A DNA stretch of 64,000 nucleotides, taken from Diplocarpon mali. Its lineage: Eukaryota; Ascomycota; Leotiomycetes; Helotiales; Drepanopezizaceae. Both the position numbers and the translations under genes were made by a program. This document shows, one piece after another, positions 34,234-46,216 of the stretch. How positions within the stretch are numbered: position 1 is the stretch's first letter; each line of letters begins with the position of its first letter. The stretch is taken from contig JAENRP010000023.1 in the NCBI GenBank assembly GCA_024741835.1, positions 1,016-65,015 of the forward strand, given 5' to 3'. A model generated the notes under the pieces. That model worked only from the letters and a program-made list of their open reading frames with translations. It had not been told where the DNA came from and searched no databases.

Positions 34234-34793
34234 GTTGAGGAGAGTCCCGGGAGAAGAGTGAATTGAAGGGCAAGTTGCTCAACAGAGCACTTCTAAACCT
34301 CGTCTGCATGCCGCAATCTCGGCTGGTGGAGTGCTGGTCTTGCAACCAGTGAAGTGTTCAGGGACCTTCCCAGACTTTAGAGATAATCCGGGATATCTTT
34401 AGCCAGGTGACGGGCCGAGGATTGCAAAAGGGAATATGAGATGAAATCAATGCATAAGATAGGGTCCAAACACTCGAGCATGTGCATGTGCATATGCATA
34501 TTCCAGAGTACAATGGTAAGGCAAAGTGAAGCGCAAGAAGAGGTGGTTTCTTCAGTCAACACTGCTAACAGAATGTTTCCATTATCCATCATCGAATACG
34601 GCAGCCTGCGGCTGTAATCGCCTTGGCCAAGCAGTGCCGGGGACCTAGGTAGGTAGGTAAGCGACCAATAGAGCATCCAATAGAGACAGGATGCGGTGGG
34701 TCTAGGCACGCTTTTATTTTGTGGAAACTCCAAACCAGAATCTATGGTTGACATCTAGACCTAGTAAGCACCTACCAAACGACACAGTTCTCA
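34234..34793. promoter_or_regulatory. Divergent promoter between UBP and bL9m genes
   Basis: 560 bp between head-to-head starts of two genes whose products are probably mitochondrial. A minus-strand 125-codon frame at 34377-34754 looks random. A short GTAGGTAGGTA run lies near 34648. Confidence 0.5.
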
Positions 34794-35777
34794 ATGGCGT
34801 CGCCGCTGGTCTCCAAAGCTCCCAAATGCATGTCCTGCGTCCGCCGGGTGGCACGCAGCTTGGGCGATGCCCTCAACCTCTCCGCTAGCCAGCAAGTTCG
34901 GGGGAAAAAAAAGCTCGCGAAGGTATCAACAGTCAAGGTCCATCTGCTACAGAATATACCTGGGTATGGCCGGAGAGGTATTGAATAAATTTGAAAGAAT
35001 ATTGTGCGGTTTTAGGCCTGTACTGACTGGAAACAGGTTCAGTCATTCCAGTGACAGCTGGTGTTATGCGCAATATCTGGTTTCCAAAGAAGATGGCAGA
35101 GTACCTGACTCTCCAGAGGATTGCCGAGCTTGGAATAAAGAAGCATTCGGGGCTTGAAAGGGACTCTGCGTTCAGATCAAATGCTGAGAGGAAGCTTGAA
35201 AAGCAGAAAGAGAGAGAGCAGAATGATGCACCAGAACCACTGCTCGATATGGAAATTGAACCACCAGAGGAGCCTGCTCCCCAGTTTGAGCTAGAGCTGC
35301 TTAGTGTGAGAATGCCACATTTTGATGTGTGACTTGGTGCAGTCTGCTAACTTCTGACAGCCCTCGCAAGCAACATCCATTGTGGACCAACTGCTCCCAG
35401 CAAACCTGGATTTCTATCGAACCCCTATTGCTGAACCAAGCACTCCAACGAAAAGAGTTTCGCCATCTATACCTACTACCTCAACTATCTCTGCAGCTGC
35501 AACGAAAGCAGAAGCGAAGGGAGGTATTGCAAAGAACGCCCCTATCTACGGCTCTGTATCAACGCTGGACATTGCGGCAAATCTCAAAGCCATCCTTGCT
35601 GAGGATGAGGATGGAGCACGCGTTGTTCTGTCACCAGAAAATATCACATTTGTGGATGAGATGGACGAGAAGGGCAAAGTAAAACATCTAGGAGTGTTCG
35701 AGATCGATATACAACTCGACGGAGCTACGGAGTCGCTACGGAGGACCATCAAAGTGAATGTTCAGGAGGGAAGCTGA
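34794..35777 (+). CDS. MRPL50: Mitochondrial large-subunit ribosomal protein bL9m
   Basis: Exons 34794-34977, 35037-35305 and 35361-35777 (introns of 59 and 55 bp) give 289 residues. A basic N-terminus with Arg and Ser (KCMSCVRRVARSLGD) fits a mitochondrial targeting sequence. The bacterial L9 N-domain follows: VKVHLLQNIPGYGRRG, then after the splice SVIPVTAGVMRNIWFPKKMAEYL, matching the K-V-I-L-L...V-P-G-L-G pattern and the N-x-L-I-P-K block. The C-terminal half has a Ser/Thr-rich linker and a final beta-rich segment (TFVDEMDEKGKVKHLG). bL9 binds 23S-type rRNA at the base of the L1 stalk. The gene symbol follows yeast nomenclature. Neighbouring UBP16 may act on the same organelle. Confidence 0.88.
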
Positions 35778-36630
35778 GAGAGTGTAGGAATGTTGTATAG
35801 ATACTTGGTGCAGATGTAGTTTTACGAAGATTGCGCCCTTGGAGTTCCTGGATCCGGTATCCAAGATTTGGCAGGCAGGTAGGTAGGCAACAAGTTAACA
35901 CCGAGTAGTCGACTAAGAAACGCCGATCCAGTGATGCAGGTAGGTATGTACCAATCCCTCGTTTCAGCAAAATCGAAGGATCGCGAATGGAATGTTTCGA
36001 GAGCTCGAAGCTAAGGACTCATTGCTCTACAAGCGAGGTATTGCCAACTCGATGCCAGAAATTGGTGGCGATTAACTATAGCAGATGCCGCAAATTGTAT
36101 TTTCTGTGTGCTTCATATAGGCTAGGGGAAATTGCCGCATTGTTGATGAAAGCTTTCTTGTCTTCAACTGCTTTGTAGAGACCCAAGCAACATGTATTGT
36201 TAATCCTCACGATAATGATTACAGAACAAAAGCCCTAGCGCCCCGGGGGTTCCGAATCTCGCCGGCAGCTCATCGGCAGGGTCCGGCAGGGTCCGGCAGG
36301 CCTGACCAGCCTGAAATGACGCCGAATACCAAGTACCCCGCCATCTCAGCTTTTCAACCCCTCTTCAGTCCGATACATCAGTTCTGCGAATCACTTCGCA
36401 ATCCCACAAATTCACCGGTAAGAAGAGTCTCTGTTTGCCCACTCAGCAGAATTTTTGCGCCAGGCCGGCCTAGTGCACGCCCCAAGAGGCTGATTCCAGC
36501 AAACGAAAACACCCCCCACCAAGCCAATCCATCGGTCCTACAAAAACAGGAGTATTTTCAACCTTTCTCTAACATCGTCTCCCTCAACCACAGATCCTGT
36601 ACACCTCAAACAACTACCAAGACTGTAATC
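35778..36630. other. bL9m 3' end and FBA1 promoter
   Basis: About 850 bp. A small GGCAGGGTCC repeat (three partial copies, about 36274-36300) lies 330 bp upstream of the FBA1 start. The last 150 bp are rich in CAAC/CCAC, typical of leaders of strongly expressed fungal genes. Confidence 0.5.
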
Positions 36631-38079
36631 ATGGGTGTTACCGACGTCCTCAGCCGCAAGACCGGTGTTATCGTCGGCGATGATGTCCTGAAGCTCTTCA
36701 ACTAGTAAACAGCACCCGCGCCCGAGTGACCAAGCGATCATTTGCTAACGAATTGCAGCGCTCAAGAGCACAAGTTCGCTATCCCAGCAATCGTGAGTAC
36801 AAAAAACGAATTCGCGAGTCCTTGATTGCCAATAGCTGAAATTTATAGAACGTTACCTCCTCTTCCACCGTTATCGCTTCCCTCGAGGCTGCTCGCGATG
36901 CCAAAGCCCCTATTATTCTCCAAGTATCCCAGGGTGGCGCTGCCTACTTTGCAGGAAAGGTATGTCTACAGAAACATTCTACAGCCTTACGGAAGGAGTC
37001 TCTGACAAGGTTCTGTACTAGGGTGTTGCCAACGGCAAACAAGAGGCCTCTATTGCTGGTGGTATTGCTGCTGCTCAGTTCATCCGTGCTATCGCTCCCA
37101 CATACGGTATACCAGTCGTCTTGCACACCGATCACTGCGCCAAGAAGCTTCTGCCATGGTTGGACGGCCTGTTGGATGCTGATGAGGCCTACTTCAAGGC
37201 GCACGGTGAGCCTCTGTTCTCCAGCCACATGATCGATTTGAGCGAGGAGACCGTTGAGTACAATATCGAGACCACTGCCAAGTACCTGAAGCGTGCTGCG
37301 CCTTTAAAGCAATGGCTCGAGATGGTAAGCTCAGGGAAAATGTTTTGAATTAGAGGTTCTCAACTAATATTTCTCCAGGAGATTGGTATCACTGGCGGTG
37401 AGGAGGATGGTGTCAACAACGAGGATGTCGACAACAACTCTCTCTACACCCAGCCTGAAGACATTCTTGCCATCTACCAGGCTCTCTCCCCTATCTCCCC
37501 ATACTTCTCCATTGCCGCTGGCTTCGGAAATGTCCACGGTGTTTACAAGCCTGGTAATGTCAAGTTGCATCCAGAGCTTCTCGGCAAGCACCAGAAGTAC
37601 GTCAAGGATGCTATCGGGGCCAAGGAAGATAAGCCGGTCTTCTTGGTCTTCCACGGAGGATCTGGATCCTCGAAGCAGGAGTTCTTGGATGCTATCAGCT
37701 ATGGTGTCGTCAAGGTCAACCTCGATACTGATCTTCAATACGCTTACCTCACTGGAATCAGAGATTGTGAGTTAAATATAACTGAACCTCGCAAGCTTGT
37801 TGGCGTTTAGATCTTGCTTTTAAGGTCTGGCCGAGTCAAATTAACGTATTATCCTTTTAGATGTCTTAAACAAGAAGGACTACATCATGTCTCAGGTTGG
37901 CAATCCTGAAGGCGAGGACAAGCCAAACAAGAAGTACTTTGATCCCCGTAAGTTTCCGTCTCTAGTAGTCGATCTCTTGCTGACAAAAATTAGGTGTTTG
38001 GGTCCGTGAGGGAGAGAAGACCATGTCGGCTCGTGTCACTGAGGGTCTCAAGGACTTCAACACCGCCGGCCAGCTATAA
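36631..38079 (+). CDS. FBA1: Fructose-bisphosphate aldolase, class II
   Basis: Seven exons: 36631-36704, 36759-36792, 36849-36959, 37022-37324, 37379-37766, 37861-37947 and 37994-38079. All phases close and the product is 360 residues, the usual fungal length. It opens MGVTDVLSRKTGVIVGDDV. The zinc/catalytic motif VVLHTDHCAKKLLPW places Asp110 and His111. Other hallmarks are FAIPAINVTSSST, IGITGGEEDGVNN, AAGFGNVHGVYKPGN (a zinc His) and VFHGGSGSS with VKVNLDTDLQYAY. The enzyme cleaves fructose-1,6-bisphosphate to dihydroxyacetone phosphate and glyceraldehyde-3-phosphate in the cytosol, and works in reverse in gluconeogenesis. Intron density is high near the 5' end. No regulatory link to the nearby GID4 gene is implied by the sequence. 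Confidence 0.97.
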
Positions 38080-38711
38080 ATGTGCATCTCACTTGATTGG
38101 TAATTGAACGCTTCTTCCGTGGTGGCTAGGTAAGGAATGGGGTTGGTGTTGACTGGAAAGGGAAAGAAACGTAAATAGCCTTGAATCATGGGGGCGAAGG
38201 GTGGATGAATTCAATTATGCGCTGAATCACTTGAAGGCAACAGGTCACATGGAGCGTTTGCCTTCCTTGACACGATAATTGTCGTGCACAAATTGAAGGG
38301 AAATGAAGCCCACCAGACCCCTCTATGTAGTCATTACCCGTGTTGATCTATTCACGTGCAACTGCTCTAGAATGGAGGCGGGAGCCAGCAGCATAGGCTT
38401 GGCGAGATGTGCTTGTGTGGAATGAAAAACGTGGGGTCAAGCGAAACCTGGTTTATGAGGACTATAGACACCCATAGCTAAGTACCCTTACTGTCCAGAG
38501 GTACTTTGTACAGCTTTCCATTTACTCAAACCTGCGCCTCGTTGCATTTCACTTTCACCACATTATCCTTTGAATTTCCAGCTTCCAATCGCTCCTTGAC
38601 CTCGAGAAAGTTGGGTTTGATACGAGCGATCAGTAGACATTACTTGGGAACAACCATCATAACAAGCTTCCCCACTACCTGCAGCCGCTCATAAACCCCC
38701 CCTTCTCACAG
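38080..38711. other. FBA1 3' region and KES1 promoter
   Basis: About 630 bp without a gene-like frame. The final 200 bp are C/T-rich, as expected for a promoter and leader. Confidence 0.5.
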
Positions 38712-39959
38712 ATGTCTTCCAGCGATAAAGAAGGTGGCGGCATCCTTGACAAGAATAAGGGGTCATGGAGCGCATTCCTGAAATCCATTGCCTCGTTCAC
38801 TGGCGACCTGTCGTCCTTGACCGCCCCTCCTTTCATCCTGTCCTCGACGTCCTTGGTTGAATTCTCGAGTTACTGGGCCGAACACCCCTCGATATTCGTC
38901 GCCCCTGCGAAGGAGCAGGACCCTCAAAAACGCGCCCTGCTAGTCTTGAAGTGGTTCCTGAGTACGCTCAGACAGCAATATGCCAGTCGCAGTGATAAGT
39001 TCGGGAACGAGAAGAAGCCCTTGAACCCCTTCCTAGGGGAGCTCTTCTTGGGGAAATGGGTCGATTCTGCTGGCACCACAGAGCTCGTGTCAGAGCAAGT
39101 CAGGTAAGTGAAGGCTAACGCGTTGGTACACTGCCGTTTCTAACGGTAGGTTTACAGTCACCACCCTCCCGTCACTGCATATCACATCTCGAACAAGGAG
39201 CATGGAGTATACCTCCAGGGATACAATGCGCAAAAGGCCTCTTTCGCCCGGACGATATACGTAAGGCAGATTGGACACGCGGTATTCTCGATACCAGCCT
39301 TCGACGAGACCTACTTGATTAGTCTGCCAAACCTCCACATTGAGGGCCTTATCTTCGGTTCCCCCTTCGTCGAGCTAAACGACAAGACCTACATCACGAG
39401 TAGCTCAGGATACACGGCCAAGATCGACTACAGCGGAAAGGGCTGGCTATCAGGCAAGAAGAACAGCTTCACAGCCGCCATGTACCCGACAGGCAAGGAG
39501 AAGGAGGTCCTCTACACAATCACCGGCCAGTGGACCAAAGCATTCGACATCGTTGACGGCTCGAAGAATGTCATCGACAACTACGACGCGGAGACTTCGC
39601 CCATCACACCCCTCACAATCAAGCCGCTCGACGCACAACATCCAATGGAATCCCGCAAGGCGTGGCAGAAAGTCGCCGCTGGAATTGCCTCGGGGGACAT
39701 GGAGATGACTGGCGCAGAGAAGACCAAAATCGAGGAGTCGCAGCGTGAGCTCAGGCGTCGGGAGGCAGCCGAAGGCCGACAGTGGGAGAGGCGGTACTTC
39801 ACGAAGCAAGAGTCTGATCCGGTATTGAGCACCCTCGCCCCCGTCATTGGCCTGCAGCCCGAGCCTGAGAAGACGGGGGGCATCTGGAGGTATGACGAGA
39901 AGAAGGCGAAGAGGCTGCGGGCCAAGGATGCCAGTGCGGCGCCGCCGCAGGAGCTGTAA
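38712..39959 (+). CDS. KES1: Oxysterol-binding protein, short KES1/OSH4 type
   Basis: Exons 38712-39103 and 39158-39959 around a 54-bp intron encode 397 residues. The intron splits the family signature EQVSHHPP (residues 128-135). The upstream block [12 protein letters not shown] and downstream INDK-like, [16 protein letters not shown] and RRYFTKQES segments complete the ORD sterol-binding barrel. There is no PH or ankyrin domain, which is the layout of yeast Osh4/Kes1. Such proteins exchange sterol and PI4P between ER and Golgi/endosome membranes. A predicted lid helix lies near the N-terminus ([17 protein letters not shown]). The C-terminus is slightly shorter than in yeast Kes1 (434). Confidence 0.94.
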
Positions 39960-40865
39960 CCAGGCCAGTGGAGAAGCAGGTGTCTAGGCGCTTGGGAGTG
40001 GCTTTGGAACCACCAGGTATCCGCGCATTGTACTTCTAGATGAACCTCGCATAGCATGCTGCGATGCTTTTCAATCTACACACTCGGAACTGTTCTTCTC
40101 TGCTGTCCCTGTGCAGCCCACGGACAGCACCAGACGGGGTCATGAATGCTGGGCGCCGCCGAACCAGACCCAACACGCCCCGCGGAAACCCGGCCGGATG
40201 CCCAGCTCAGGTCTCCCGCCCCCGCCACGACCTGGAACCCCTCGGCGGGGCGACCGGGTGCTGGAGAGAGCAGGCCGCCCTCTGCCTCGGTCCCCGCCTC
40301 CCGACGGCTTCTGCCCGGCACACGCCGGCAGACCCGACCGGGCAGCGTGGTGTCGTGGGATGTGGAATCATGCATCCTGCTCGTGTGGGGGAGCAGAGCA
40401 GAGCAGATAAGCGAGCCGCCGGGCGAGGAAGTGGAAGTCGAGTAAAGGGAGTGGGAAAGGAGCGAGAGAGAGGGGGGGGTTCAGGTCAAAGAGTCTTTCG
40501 TTCCTCGCGCATCCTGCCCGGGCAGTGCACTTCAGAGAGGAGTCGCCGTCTATACTGCACTACCGTCTCACTGCTGTACAAAGGAGAGCTTCCGTAACCA
40601 ACGATTCCTCCTCTTCCCAAACCGTACTGGCAAGCCGGTCCGGGTACCCGAATTATGTACTTGAAGAGGGTGCCGGGTGGCCCCTCTCCCAGAAAACGCT
40701 CCGTGTCCAAACACCAGCTCCAAGCCCGGGCGCAGAGTCGCACCCGCTTTCCAGACGCCAGGCTCGCGGCCGTGACCAAGTTTCCAATCGCCGCGACCTG
40801 AAGCCCATCACGCGCAATCCACAGACGCCATGCTCGAGAGCCGCACCCCCAATCCTCATCAGTCA
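39960..40865. other. Intergenic, GC-rich
   Basis: About 900 bp between convergent genes. It holds overlapping frames of about 100-180 codons on both strands that are artefacts of GC-rich sequence (no shared phase, no domain-like words). Confidence 0.5.
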
Positions 40866-43800
40866 TCAATCGTAAGCTTCGTCGTCAAACATACTGCCTT
40901 CCTCTTTCTCTGGTCGTACGATGCCGACCGGGCCGCTCCGTCCCAGCCACCAATCACTCGCCCCGCCGCTGACCCCGGGGTGGTAGTGAAGCCTCTTGTA
41001 TCTCAACCCCTCCGGATCCCACCAGTTGTCCAGTGAGTCCTTGGCACTCCGCGCTGCGCTGCTGACGACCTCTCCCGTCCACTGGTCCAGTTTCGTAGGG
41101 ATAGCCCAGGGGAAGAACGGATCGGACGGCTGCCAGGTATTCTGGGACGACGCGACGGGGTGGCAGTAAACGCCACACATGAATGATTCGGCCACGTACC
41201 AAGCGGCGAATGTGGCAAGGATAGCACCGAGCCACGTGAACTTCCAGTTCCTGCTCCGGCCGAAGCCGGCCAGGCGGCCTCGGGCTGGTGGGCCGGGTGC
41301 GCTGATCGCAACGGGGTTTCTAACCCACAGCCGGGGAAATTTCATATCGATCTGTATCCTGACGTGATGTACGCCGTCGTCCGAGACGGGGTCGGCTGGC
41401 AATGCCGAAGCGGAAGATACTTGTTGTTCTAGCCGTTCGATCCCGTGCTTCGCATCCCGAATACTGGTCGAGGTATTCCGCAGCTTCTGCTCCATCCGCG
41501 CCCAGATCAAGCGCTCTAAGCGCCTCTCTCTCTCTTCCACAGTCGACAGGATATCCTTGTCCTCGTCGGAAATTTCCGAGACTGGGTCTAGGCCCGGTTT
41601 TTTCGTGATACTTGCCTTGTATGCGGTGCCGTGCTCTAAAAGCGTCTCGAAGTTATCCAGTGTCGAATCCTCGATACCCGCTTCGATCTCGAGTCGGCGT
41701 AGATCTTCGGCGGCGGTCGTAACCTTCGCGGTGTTGACTGGAAGAGGGCGGGCTGCCCGGCCTGACCATTTTGCGTTTTCGCGATGCAGAGACGGGCCCC
41801 GAGGAGTATCCCGTGCTCGCTGCCGTGGGACATACACCGAGGGGTGTGGTACTTCGCTGGTCCCGGTGTTGTTCTTGGCAGCTGTTCGAGATGTCGAGTT
41901 CTCTTTGTTGCTCTGCTCTCGTTGTTGTTGCTGCTGCTGCTGCTCGTTCTTCGAAGACGGAGATGCATCATCGACGGGATCGACGACTTGACAAGAAGGC
42001 GAGATGGGTCTCTGCTTCTGTGGCCTTCGAACGGGAGGCGCGGGTGTCTCAATGAACGCACCCGTCACCCTTGGGGTGGGACGGGATAAAGGGTCCGCCT
42101 TGGGTCTTGGTGTCTCATCAGGAGGTCCATCGTCAGATAGAGAGGGTGATCGTGACGACGCTTCGATAGAATTCTTCTCGGACCGGTTGTCCTGGAGCTC
42201 AAACAATTTGGCTTCGGCGGCGATGCGCTCTTCGGGGTCGACATCTGACTTCGGAGGACTGGCTGCGGTGCTCCTGCGCTTCGTTTCCGTTGGAATCGCA
42301 CGCCTACGTTGTGAGCGACCTCTCAGGTAGTCGAGTGACAGGCCGTTTATCCTGTCCATGAGTCTCCCTGCGGGCTTTCCTGGCTCTTTCTCCACCGGTC
42401 TCTTCTCGACAGGCTCAGCTGGCTCTGGTTGTTTGGGCGACTCGATCGACCGGCCCCGGGGGCTCTCGGCTGCCCTGGCAAGGTCACCTCCAGACTGTAC
42501 GGGCTCGTCATCTCTCTCCTTCTCCGCTTGTTTTTCTCCCGATTTCTCTTCTTCTTTTTCTTCCTCCTCCTCCCCCCCACCCTCCTCGTCAGCTCGACGG
42601 TGGGATGGGCCGGGACTCTGACTTAAAACTCTTGCCAGCTTCCGAAGGGTCTCGAACGAATCTTCGCGGTTGTGGCCCGGCGGGTCGCTCGGGCGACTGG
42701 GGTACGAGTTGTAAGGGAAAACCGTCACTGGGGTACCTGGGATCGGGTAGCCTTCTTCCTCGAGGATTGTTCTCTCGTAATATATCTCCTCCTGGGGCTC
42801 TTCAGTCGAGCCAGGGATCCGGCTTTCCTCCCTCATGCTTCTCTCCTCGGAATTCGTCTGCCGAATCTCCTCCAGCCGGTTGTTTGCGATTGCGCGGGCC
42901 GACGAACTTTGGATCTCTTGCTCTCGAATATCATCAAGCTTGCTTGTAGGCTTGACGCGTAGCATTGGGCTTGTAGATAGTTGTAGCGAACGCGCCGTAA
43001 AATCAAGATCTGCGTCCCAGAGCCTGCTCTTCTCGGGAATGTCCTCTCGAACGTCGGCATTTGGTTGCGCGGATGAGGTCGGTCGCGACGTAGGCGAGGA
43101 AGGCTGGGCGGGCGCTCCCAGCTCGACCGACGGGAGAGGATCGTCGCTAGGCGCATGTTGTGATTGATTCTCTGATAAGACTCGGGGATCCTTGATCTTG
43201 AGCGAAGCTTCCGACGAGAAAATCCGTTGGATATAATTTGGATACGGCTTCGCCCTCTTCCACGCTTTGGGCACATTGTAAGGTGGGTCCGGCTCGTCCT
43301 CGAAACTGCTGATGCTCGATTTGCGCGTTGCTCCGGCTTCTTCGAAGCTGCTCGTGCTCGTTGTCCGGGCCAGCGTACCGCGACGGCTGAAAGGCGCCTG
43401 GGTGTCCAGCGGATCTCGCGCCGGGAAGAGGGGTCGCGGGTTCGCGATCGATCTCTTCATGCGCGCTTTAGTCTTCTCCAATCTCTCCCTCTTCCTGTCG
43501 ATCTCGGCGAATTCGAGATCATCCAACTCCTTGTTCCGCGGGACCACCCTTCGTCGGATCTCTTCTCTGATGTATCTCGTGTTCCGCGGGTTTGGTGCCG
43601 GACTCGGGCTTCCCTCTACCGGCCCCGACGACTCGCTGCCGTTGTCCTCGGGCACAGGTCTTCCTCTCTCCTCCCTGGCATATATCTCCTCGATGCTCCT
43701 CGGTGGACTCGAGCCCAGCGGCGTGCCACTGGAGTACGTCGTGGCTCGCGGGATGCGACTCTCGGGCGAGGACGCGACGGCTCCTCCCTCGTCGGGATCT

Positions 43801-44114
43801 CGTAGGATTCCTGGCGCGGTCCTCGGCCTGCGCCCTCTGTTCTCATCCGTCCGCTGGAAAGCCTCTCCCAGACCCAGTGGCCTGCGATTCCTCCCACTCA
43901 GCCACCCGCTGCGGGGTTGGGCGGGCGCGCCTGCGGTAGCAGGTCCCTGAGAAGACGCGCTCTCACTCCCGCTCCCGCCGGCGGCCTCTCCGTTGGAGGC
44001 TTTGAAGCCGAAGGATCGAGGCTCTCTCTCCCGGCGCGCGAAGAGCGGGTTCGCGGTGGAGGTGCGAGGTCTTCGCTGAGGGATCGCGTTGTCGCGCTCC
44101 GTCTCGGCAGCCAT
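40866..44114 (-). CDS. Large disordered protein with one C-terminal membrane segment (unknown function)
   Basis: A single 1,082-residue open frame without introns. Most of it is low-complexity and charged (Arg/Glu/Ser/Pro), including a seven-glutamine run and a GEEEEEKEEEKSGEKQ block. Conserved-looking islands are PRSIEEIYAREERG, NVPKAWKRAKPYPNYIQRIF and a coiled-coil-prone stretch around EERERRLERLIWARMEQKL. A hydrophobic helix at about residues 959-983 (FTWLGAILATFAAWYVAESF) is followed by a Trp-rich 100-residue tail with VYCHPVASSQNTWQPSDPFF and NWWDPEGL. The layout, long disordered part plus one C-terminal helix and folded tail, resembles nuclear-envelope or spindle-pole anchored fungal proteins. 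That is inference only. The frame is far too long and consistent to be chance. Confidence 0.8.
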   Translation of the reverse strand: MAAETERDNAIPQRRPRTSTANPLFARREREPRSFGFKASNGEAAGGSGSESASSQGPATAGAPAQPRSGWLSGRNRRPLGLGEAFQRTDENRGRRPRTAPGILRDPDEGGAVASSPESRIPRATTYSSGTPLGSSPPRSIEEIYAREERGRPVPEDNGSESSGPVEGSPSPAPNPRNTRYIREEIRRRVVPRNKELDDLEFAEIDRKRERLEKTKARMKRSIANPRPLFPARDPLDTQAPFSRRGTLARTTSTSSFEEAGATRKSSISSFEDEPDPPYNVPKAWKRAKPYPNYIQRIFSSEASLKIKDPRVLSENQSQHAPSDDPLPSVELGAPAQPSSPTSRPTSSAQPNADVREDIPEKSRLWDADLDFTARSLQLSTSPMLRVKPTSKLDDIREQEIQSSSARAIANNRLEEIRQTNSEERSMREESRIPGSTEEPQEEIYYERTILEEEGYPIPGTPVTVFPYNSYPSRPSDPPGHNREDSFETLRKLARVLSQSPGPSHRRADEEGGGEEEEEKEEEKSGEKQAEKERDDEPVQSGGDLARAAESPRGRSIESPKQPEPAEPVEKRPVEKEPGKPAGRLMDRINGLSLDYLRGRSQRRRAIPTETKRRSTAASPPKSDVDPEERIAAEAKLFELQDNRSEKNSIEASSRSPSLSDDGPPDETPRPKADPLSRPTPRVTGAFIETPAPPVRRPQKQRPISPSCQVVDPVDDASPSSKNEQQQQQQQREQSNKENSTSRTAAKNNTGTSEVPHPSVYVPRQRARDTPRGPSLHRENAKWSGRAARPLPVNTAKVTTAAEDLRRLEIEAGIEDSTLDNFETLLEHGTAYKASITKKPGLDPVSEISDEDKDILSTVEERERRLERLIWARMEQKLRNTSTSIRDAKHGIERLEQQVSSASALPADPVSDDGVHHVRIQIDMKFPRLWVRNPVAISAPGPPARGRLAGFGRSRNWKFTWLGAILATFAAWYVAESFMCGVYCHPVASSQNTWQPSDPFFPWAIPTKLDQWTGEVVSSAARSAKDSLDNWWDPEGLRYKRLHYHPGVSGGASDWWLGRSGPVGIVRPEKEEGSMFDDEAYD

Positions 44115-46216
44115 TGTTCAAGGCGTCTTCATGCTCCGTGTGCGCTCGGGATTGGGGTTGCAGCCGCGCCTTCGAATGGGCAGGTGTCAGAGACAGGCGA
44201 GTTCGAAGAGCTGGAGTCGTGTGGTTGGGCGTTCACTTGGTTGACTGGAGCTGGTTGGCAGCAGACGCGCTTTCAGCCTCGCGTGTCGGAGCTAAGCCCG
44301 AAAGAGACGAGCCGGACCAGGAAAGGCTTCGAAGCGACGCCGACATCCTGAGATACAGCAGCCTCACGGGACGGGGTGCGAATATAAGTCGACTGCGAAC
44401 CTATGCCCTCTCTGCCCTCTCTGCCCTCTAGAGCAATGTTATGATTTCCCGAGCAGACATCAGCACCGCAGCGCCGAGAAGAGGGGAGGGTTGGACGCGA
44501 CGAGCTCCCTCCTCCCTCCTCCCTCCTCCCTCCAAGCGCCCGCCAGAAGCACGCGTCGCTGCGGAGTCCTCACCGGATATCCAGCTGGAGATAAGTGGCC
44601 GTACCTCAACTCTACCTTGCCTGATCATGTGTGTAGGGCGACGTCTCGTCGCTACCCAGCAGAACCCCTCTAGACTCCCAGCCGGAGAGGGAAGACTACT
44701 CAGTCCCAACCCCCCACGGGTTCCAGATCCAGCTGATCGAGGTCTGGGTTGACTTCTCCTCCCGACCCTCAGCGGAGTTTGCTCAGCATGGCATGAGGCC
44801 TCCAGGCATAGCTACACCCAGCTTCTCCCCCTGCCACTCTGACCAGCGAGATGCCCCTTCTCGACTACCTGCACAGGATCTGCGTCGTGACATGCCAGCA
44901 GTCTCTACGATACTTTCATACATCTAAGCCCGGCATCGTACAAGGCAAGGCAATACACTCTTCGGAGCTTACCATGTCTTGTTGCCATTCTGTATCTTAC
45001 AACAGATCCCTGCCTACCTAGGCCATAGATCACATCTCCGACCTCAGTACACACATATCTGCTGCCCTAGGGAGCTGGGGTAGGCAGGCAACCTTCGGCT
45101 CCGTGCCGAGTGAGCCCCCGCGGCGAGGGTAGGTCGTTGGTATGTGAAATGCGCGTATTTCTGACCGCCGCATGCCATTCTCATCGGTCCCCCCTCAGGC
45201 CCGGACGTCGCGGGGATGTACTGCCCAGATCCAGGACGCCATGGGGGTCGAGTTCCTACCGTGGGCACCTTTGCTAGGCAAGGCGCACACCTCTCTGTCC
45301 CCGGGGAGCAGCTCGGATTTGCCTGACTTGACCAGACTGTCATTCAATTCAATCGGTTGACTTCACAAGGTGTGCACACTGAGAAAGGGTTTGGTTCTTG
45401 GTTGTATAATTGATTGAGCTGTAGAGAGAGGAGAGAAGAATGGGAATGAAAGAAGGAGAGGGAGAGAAAGACTTGGTACTCGAGGGCAGCCTATGCCAAG
45501 AATGTCACGTGCGCTGAGATTCATTATCCTCCCTCACTCTCGTCACATGCCACACACGTGACCCTGATCACTATGTTCCTACACAATCAGACTCGGTTCC
45601 ATTGCTTGCACGGACTCCTGTCCGCCTCTGCCTCCCGGGATCCACGGCTGGACTGGAGAGACCAAGGTGGAACTGCCGCGGACGGAATCCACGCCATGCC
45701 ACGTAGGGTAGGGTGCAGTCGTCCCAGCCTCGAAACGAAGCTGTGCATCAAGCGCCTCCGTGCACCCGCACGCCCGAGCGAGCCGAGGGCTTCCAGATGC
45801 CTCTTTTCCGGCGCGAGGAGATGGCCTGGACCTCGACTCGTGGCAGGCTGACGAGGAGGGTTGTTCGAGCACTCGGCACACGCGAGACGGCCGGTGTTTG
45901 ATTTGTGGAGGAACTTCCCGGGTTGACCGAGCAAGAGAGAGGCGGAAGTGGTACCCACCGTCCAGTCCCGTGTTACTCTGGGTATGGTCAAAGAGGACCA
46001 CCCCGCGACTGGGCTACTCACTCCACCCAGCCGGGGGTAGGTGGGATGAAGACAGCCGTACTCCTGAGGGTAACCAAGCCAAGCCGGATCTGCTGGCTCG
46101 AGAATTGGCTCGAGAGGAAGAGCCGCCGGCCCAGTTCCAGACCCGACCTAGTTTTCGCCCGGATATCGTCCGGGTGCAACAGCTGGGTGTGGGTATCTGG
46201 GATTTACTTTCAAGTA

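Noticed and set aside
37364..37738. 124-codon minus-strand frame
   Set aside because: Antisense of an FBA1 exon with strong codon bias.
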